From Spongilla lacustris (lineage: Eukaryota > Porifera > Demospongiae > Spongillida > Spongillidae): a stretch of DNA of 64,000 nucleotides. Under the pieces are notes generated by a model. It did no database searches. It was given only the letters and a program-made list of their open reading frames with translations, and was not told the DNA's origin. Positions within the stretch are counted from its first letter, which is position 1. Each line of letters begins with the position of its first letter. Made by a program: the position numbers and the translations under genes. Below are positions 62,001-64,000 of the stretch, piece after piece. The DNA is taken from the NCBI GenBank assembly GCA_949361645.1, contig OX442428.1:6470503-6534502 (forward strand). Direction: 5' to 3'.

Positions 62001-64000
62001 GTATTTGGGGTAATATTCTTTACCAACTCACAGATGAGGCATAGGATGACACTCTGAGTGACTCAGTACCTTCAAATGGATGTATATGTAGTTTTATACT
62101 ACTTCGGACAAACCTGGGTATTGCTTATATCACAAGAAAGCAAATGACTTGAGGATTCCGGAAGAAAAAAAAATAGTGCTAAAAGTGGTATGTTTCCATA
62201 GCAGCAATAATTCAAAAACTGGAAAAGATCTGTTTTCAAAATCTTATATTTCAATCTCCGTGTTATCATAACGTGATAAGCTTGCAAGTCACATAGGTAC
62301 TTGTACTTGTGCTTAAAATGTCCACTTGTCCTTTCGCTTTGTTGTGGAGATACAGCTTACAACTTTTGCTTTGTGTAGCAACGAATGATGCATAAACGTA
62401 AACGTACATGCGTATACATGTACATGTGCAGCTGGCATTTTCAGTAATATTTGGAACCAAGTTTGGCACTTGTGCAGTTCCCCCCCCCCCCCACCCCTAC
62501 CCCACCCCACCCCCCAACCACCCCACTCCACCCCCACCCCACCCCACCCCACCCCACCCCCCCACCACCCCACCCCACTCCACCCCACCCCCCCATACAC
62601 ACACTTCAATTATTGTGTTAACATAATGATTGTACATGTATACTTTTAAGCGAAGCTACTGAGCCTAGATCCGAGTAGGGTTAGAATCAATGATTGAAGT
62701 GGGAACTGCACAAGTGCCCGAAGTTTTTGATCAATAAACTACTGCTCTGATGGCACATCATTAAAAATGTGGTAGTGGAACTAGTGAAGTACAGTGTTTG
62801 CAAAGTGGGCTGAAGATATGAGGATAACATGTACACACATTCACACGTTTATTGATTAGCAATTGCAGTTTGCATTTGAGCAGTTCAAGACATCCGTAAT
62901 TTGGCAAAGAGTTCAAGTACAAAAAGGTTTCAATTGGGAGCTGAAACAGACTTGCAAATTTGAAATTAAGAAAAGTCCGGAGGTCATGTCCGTAGAGTGA
63001 CTAGAAGGAGGGGGAGAGGAAGTGAGGAATGTCCTTTAGGCTGTGCAGTTAGGAGATTGGATGGCAGGGATAGGCCTGGGCATAAGGCAGGCTGGGCATA
63101 TGGGTGGTGGCATAAGGATGGTGGGCATAAGGGTGGTGGGCATAAGGGTGGTGGCATAAAGGTGGTGGGCATAAGGATGGTGGGCATAAGGATGATGGGC
63201 ATAAGGATGGTGGGCATTTATAAGGGTGGTGGGCATAAGGGTGGTGGGCATAAGGGTGGTGGGCATAAGGGTGGTGGGCATAAGGGTGGTGGGCATAAGG
63301 GTGGTGGGCATAAGGGTGGTGGGCATAAGGGTTGTGGGCATTTATAAGGGTGGTGGGCATAAGGGTGGTGGGCATAAGGGTGGTGGGCATAAGGGTGGTG
63401 GGCATAAGGGTGGTGGGCATAAGATGGTGGGCATAAGGATGATGGGCATAAGGATGGTGGGCATTTATAAGGGTGGGGTCTTCTGTACAGGCCCAGGACC
63501 TATGGAGGCACTTGCACATGGCTGCTCCTTTATACAGCCTGTCTTCAAGGAACGTGTCAGCAGTAAGAACACAGTGAGTGATGATCACCTGGGGGGGGGG
63601 GGGGAAGGGGGGCTCTAGGGGGAATGGGCACTGCTGGATAGTGAGTATTTAACTGTATTGTACATTATACATGTACATGTACATACGTGTTGTCTCATTT
63701 TTCATGTGGATGTTGTAATATTCTTTATGTGAGGCTGAAGACGTGCAGTGTGTACATGTAAAAGTAGTTCTGTGCAGAGAACGCCTACTTACATTTAGAT
63801 TTAGGTCTCCCTCTAAACCCCTGTACACATTAATAATCCCCTGTAAACCCTTAAACCCCTTGTACCCCTTAAACCCCCTATACACCCTTAAACCTCTAAA
63901 CATGTATATGTGTATGTGCATGTACATGTTTGCAGCCATCTTTTCACCATCACTCCCCTTCTAGGCATTTCTGCGTGGCAAGCCAACAGCAAGAGACTTG
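50011..64000 (+). CDS. MGAT5: Alpha-1,6-mannosylglycoprotein 6-beta-N-acetylglucosaminyltransferase (GT18), 3'-incomplete
   Basis: The enzyme adds beta-1,6-GlcNAc to N-glycans in the Golgi, using UDP-GlcNAc. Exons: 50,011-50,044; 50,112-50,457; 56,287-56,383; 57,300-57,344; 60,807-60,880; 61,272-61,336; 61,762-61,811; 63,491-63,573; 63,965-64,000 (runs off the edge). All junctions are GT-AG with matching phases, except from exon 4 to exon 5 across the N gap. Exons 1-2 give a five-residue basic tail, a signal anchor (CLVVGAFLLYFTAWVAITV, residues 6-24) and a Ser/Thr/Pro-rich stem. Exons 2-4 give IRLKWIGERMERLAPLW, KKILLFPGL and VTEYSGYDFANNAYQ, matching the start of the MGAT5 catalytic domain. 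Exons 5-9 give GKEDYVRMIGEIVEIHSTF, NHGLLSQADLHK, KIFVGMSFPYDG, GPGPMEALAHGCSFIQPVF, SSKNT and AFLRGKPTARDL, the family's donor-binding half. The family's N-terminal domain before IRLKW is absent. About 140-160 residues expected between exons 4 and 5 are missing. Confidence 0.88.
50458..51235. other. First part of MGAT5-like intron 2
   Basis: Begins with G-rich gtgggtgtgggtgtgg sequence and a gagg-type tract (50,555-50,580). It includes a near-perfect inverted pair (aagctgactatggtcatacaaaaa... at 50,970 and its inverse near 51,040) that could form a stem. No exon recognised. Confidence 0.5.
51236..51329 (+). repeat. Minisatellite left of the gypsy insertion
   Basis: About two to three copies of a 34-36 bp unit (ggcatgatgtcatgtg, gatatcatgtgac). 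The same unit resumes at 56,047-56,190 after the retrotransposon, so one array was split by the insertion. Confidence 0.85.
51330..51495 (+). repeat. 5' LTR of the gypsy element
   Basis: 166 bp, TG...CA ends. Contains tgtgacgtcataagtgtacac, a CRE-like tgacgtca core that could act as promoter input. Nearly identical to the 3' LTR. Confidence 0.95.
51496..51513 (+). promoter_or_regulatory. Primer-binding site of the gypsy element
   Basis: tggtgtcagaagtgggat starts directly after the LTR. From memory this complements the 3' end of tRNA-Leu, with one mismatch. Confidence 0.75.
51537..52571 (+). CDS. gag: Gypsy gag with N-terminal part of the protease
   Basis: Starts at the ATG in cggcATGGAG, 41 bp after the LTR, and gives 344 residues. 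The capsid-like part (about residues 15-170) includes WERFKREFQQYLVA and RDRFFQLKQGGRNVDQFVTE, typical of retrotransposon gag. Two zinc knuckles follow: CSRCGRSHRPRQC and CKKCGRCNHFSRVC. The last 40 residues contain ECQLDTAASCNVM, the DTA-type active-site loop of an aspartic protease, so protease is fused to gag here. The frame hits a TAA soon after (52,569), before the protease would end. The remaining protease is in the +1 frame and stopped again near 52,641, so either a programmed shift or a mutation lies at this junction. Confidence 0.85.
   Translation: MEKFLAPAPIGEGELSDQWERFKREFQQYLVAVDKEKASEQVKLAICLRMVGPRVNDLYKTMAFTAEEDGTKWSVVCQKLNTLCARRTSKHVTRDRFFQLKQGGRNVDQFVTELCKQVKDCEFGSLKDDWMMHVLIRGVDSDRMRRKLLEAENLELAKAIRLCQITESTKSELQILAGQSADTKEEVAGISSKSRVGTPQRELSQRSLRSDQLANRDVKNGSQTGSSFGVCSRCGRSHRPRQCPAFSQLCKKCGRCNHFSRVCRAMVTQTHLVEESLKDEEDTFSENEDQLVLQIAVEKVGKKLLAKVPVVVNGREQTLECQLDTAASCNVMALRAWSAPFSEK
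52572..55820 (+). pseudogene. pol: Gypsy pol (protease end, RT, RNase H, integrase), multiply disrupted
   Basis: Order in one main frame: RT from about 52,850 (PRRIPYKMRKAVEEKLACME, then KVFSLLDAKDGFLQVRL, RLPFGLSSAPEEFQRRL and the catalytic VADDILIYG near 53,320). RNase H follows (HCDASMDGLGA near 53,772, NYVAIELECLAIVFACRKFD, ETDHKPLE, DALSRL). The integrase has a zinc domain (HTSHMGRESTLRRAK, CRIC), the first Asp in GMDLF, the second in HTDGGPQF, and the Glu in NGKAEAAVK. An in-frame TGA stands at 53,044. Between SSFL and RWLRLPFG about ten residues usual in this family are deleted. An 86-bp tandem duplication at 55,211-55,382 shifts the frame, so the last 140 codons (55,389-55,820, Ser/Pro-rich, ending VTTRSGRQVRKPMRF) are out of frame. 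No chromodomain. Confidence 0.9.
55211..55382 (+). repeat. 86-bp perfect tandem duplication in pol
   Basis: Units 55,211-55,296 and 55,297-55,382, both starting aggatgtcaaagcaaggaag and appearing identical. The unit is not a multiple of three, so it truncates pol at 55,374. Confidence 0.95.
55869..55880 (+). promoter_or_regulatory. Polypurine tract of the gypsy element
   Basis: aaatggggggga immediately before the 3' LTR; the usual primer for plus-strand synthesis. Confidence 0.85.
55881..56046 (+). repeat. 3' LTR of the gypsy element
   Basis: 166 bp, one substitution from the 5' copy; followed by the acttat duplication. Confidence 0.95.
56047..56195 (+). repeat. Minisatellite right of the gypsy insertion
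   Basis: Four units of about 33-36 bp: tatgctgtgatgtcatgtga plus ctatgggggaggg. Continuation of 51,236-51,329. Confidence 0.9.
56240..56270. repeat. Homopolymer C run before exon 3
   Basis: About 29 C followed by acacacaccctttcag; it forms the polypyrimidine tract of the acceptor of exon 3 (56,287) in the MGAT5-like gene. Confidence 0.9.
56480..57285. repeat. CT-rich minisatellite filling intron 3
   Basis: About 50 copies of a 15-18 bp unit 'ctcctccatgccccc', with variants tgtccc, tgttcc and caccccc. All six frames lack stops for long distances, so apparent proteins of 180-340 residues here are artefacts. It runs almost to the acceptor of exon 4 at 57,300. Confidence 0.95.
57379..57840. repeat. 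36-bp minisatellite in intron 4
   Basis: Units of tatacctgtggtgtgtacta followed by tacctgtgatgtttag, with shorter variants (gtgaagtaacctgtgatg). Confidence 0.95.
57941..58222. repeat. 20-bp minisatellite in intron 4
   Basis: About 13 copies of ggtgttctgggggtgtggca. It reads as V-W-Q-V-F-W-G-C cycles because the period is not a multiple of three. Confidence 0.95.
58262..58461. other. Assembly gap, 200 N
   Basis: Exactly 200 N, a conventional gap size rather than a measured distance. It lies between tandem arrays, in the intron interval where MGAT5 catalytic exons are expected but not seen. Confidence 0.99.
58462..58745. repeat. TG-rich array after the gap
   Basis: Irregular tgtgtgcgtatacatgtaca units. 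Confidence 0.95.
58864..59060. mobile_element. hAT MITE, 197 bp, with perfect 8-bp target duplication
   Basis: Ends cagggccggtgag and ctcaccggccctg are perfect inverses; attcttag lies on both sides (58,856-58,863 and 59,061-59,068). The interior has long G and C runs. Same terminus type as the 17.7-kb element. It is inside MGAT5-like intron 4. Confidence 0.93.
59069..59754. other. MGAT5-like intron 4, no exon recognised
   Basis: AT-rich unique-looking sequence. I looked for the missing MGAT5 catalytic exons here and found none. Confidence 0.5.
59755..60110. repeat. Large imperfect inverted repeat with coding-like arms
   Basis: The reverse complement of 59,755-59,930 matches 59,945-60,110: shared words are gattgcag/aacc, catg, cgatacaa, tgtga-ttatat, ctctagaga and the cacgggaccaaattactg type end. 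Each arm reads a similar peptide outward (DCNLMPIQASCDLYVHQSLE and ...YCQHGTNYC on minus; DCSRMSIQTNCDLYQLL and ...DYCEHGTK on plus). The arms differ by substitutions and indels. Confidence 0.7.
60145..60465. repeat. 31-bp minisatellite in intron 4
   Basis: About ten copies of taataacttcctcaatgctg followed by tccctacattt. Confidence 0.95.
60890..61085. repeat. 24-bp minisatellite in intron 5
   Basis: Units of ggtgtgatggtgtgagggtt plus tgaa, about seven copies. Confidence 0.9.
61130..61255. repeat. Second minisatellite in intron 5
   Basis: Units of ggtgagggttaagaaggtta plus tctg(a/g)tgt, four to five copies, reaching almost to exon 6 at 61,272. Confidence 0.9.
61340..61740. repeat. Two minisatellites filling intron 6
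   Basis: 61,340-61,490: 26-28 bp units of gtgagaggggagtgggaagg. 61,512-61,738: about 17 copies of a 13-14 bp unit gtatgtgagggtag. Together they occupy nearly the whole intron between exons 6 and 7. Confidence 0.95.
61812..62475. other. MGAT5-like intron 7, first part, no feature seen
   Basis: Unique-looking, AT-moderate sequence without exon or repeat that I can support. Confidence 0.45.
62480..62597. repeat. C/A-rich array in intron 7
   Basis: ccaccccacccc-type low-complexity tract of about 115 bp with homopolymer C. Confidence 0.9.
63085..63475. repeat. 15-bp minisatellite in intron 7
   Basis: About 25 copies of gggcataagggtggt, ending 16 bp before exon 8 (63,491). The unit is a multiple of three, so all frames are open without being genes. 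62,598-63,084 holds no feature. Confidence 0.95.
63785..63905. repeat. Irregular 'taaacccc' array in intron 8
   Basis: About ten copies of c(t)aaacccc(t) with varying spacers (cttaaacccc, tgtaaaccct). Telomere-like in composition but not regular. Confidence 0.7.

Noticed and set aside
62984..63618. Gly/His/Lys- and Met/Pro/Thr-rich ORFs on both strands
   Set aside because: Readings of the 15-bp gggcataagggtggt array, whose unit is a multiple of three.

Overview
This window looks like TE-rich nuclear DNA from an animal, most likely a marine invertebrate and possibly a sponge. The inference rests on several things: spliced genes with very short GT-AG introns (48, 52, 57 and 67 nt), an animal-type GT18 (MGAT5-like) glycosyltransferase, a secreted Ig-domain protein, a caspase-fold peptidase, and a transposon mix of BEL/Pao, Ty3/gypsy, DIRS-like, LINE, hAT, Tigger/pogo and integrase-like DDE genes. 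A run of exactly 200 N at 58,262-58,461 is an assembly gap. Family assignments were made by reading the translations against remembered family motifs; no database search was run.

Layout. 1-5.5 kb: a degenerate minisatellite, a BEL/Pao gag remnant, a hAT-type transposase remnant and a Tigger/pogo transposase remnant. 7.2-10.9 kb: a two-exon minus-strand coiled-coil gene that may be NSL1-like, a frameshifted gene resembling the RAG1 N-terminal zinc/RING region, two low-complexity arrays, and a three-exon fragment with a BRCT-like end. 11-30 kb: mainly dead elements (Tigger, DIRS-like RNase H/recombinase, BEL/Pao pol and integrase, a truncated DDE transposase, a GIN/Ginger-like integrase gene), several MITEs and inverted duplications. 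30-34 kb: gene-poor, with small palindromic elements. 34.28-35.95 kb: an almost intronless, GC-richer caspase-like (C14) gene. 36-42 kb: LINE 3' fragments, MITEs and tandem duplications. 42.5-45.1 kb: a diverged duplication carrying a small transmembrane ORF, then a two-exon gene for a secreted single-Ig protein. 46-49.8 kb: LINE fragments, an integrase zinc-region fragment and a MITE relative.

50.0-64.0 kb is one gene, MGAT5-like beta-1,6-N-acetylglucosaminyltransferase. Nine exons can be placed with consistent phases except across the gap, and the gene runs off the right edge. Its second intron holds a structurally near-intact Ty3/gypsy element: 166-bp LTRs differing at one site and a 6-bp target duplication, inserted into a minisatellite. 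Its other large introns are built largely from distinct minisatellites plus a hAT MITE and a large imperfect hairpin. About 140-160 residues expected from the family are not visible and probably lie in or next to the N gap.

No operons, CRISPR arrays, rRNA or tRNA genes were found. The host genes (NSL1-like, BRCT-like, caspase-like, Ig-like, MGAT5-like) show no obvious functional link. The main story is a set of short-intron host genes embedded in, and in MGAT5 filled by, repeats.
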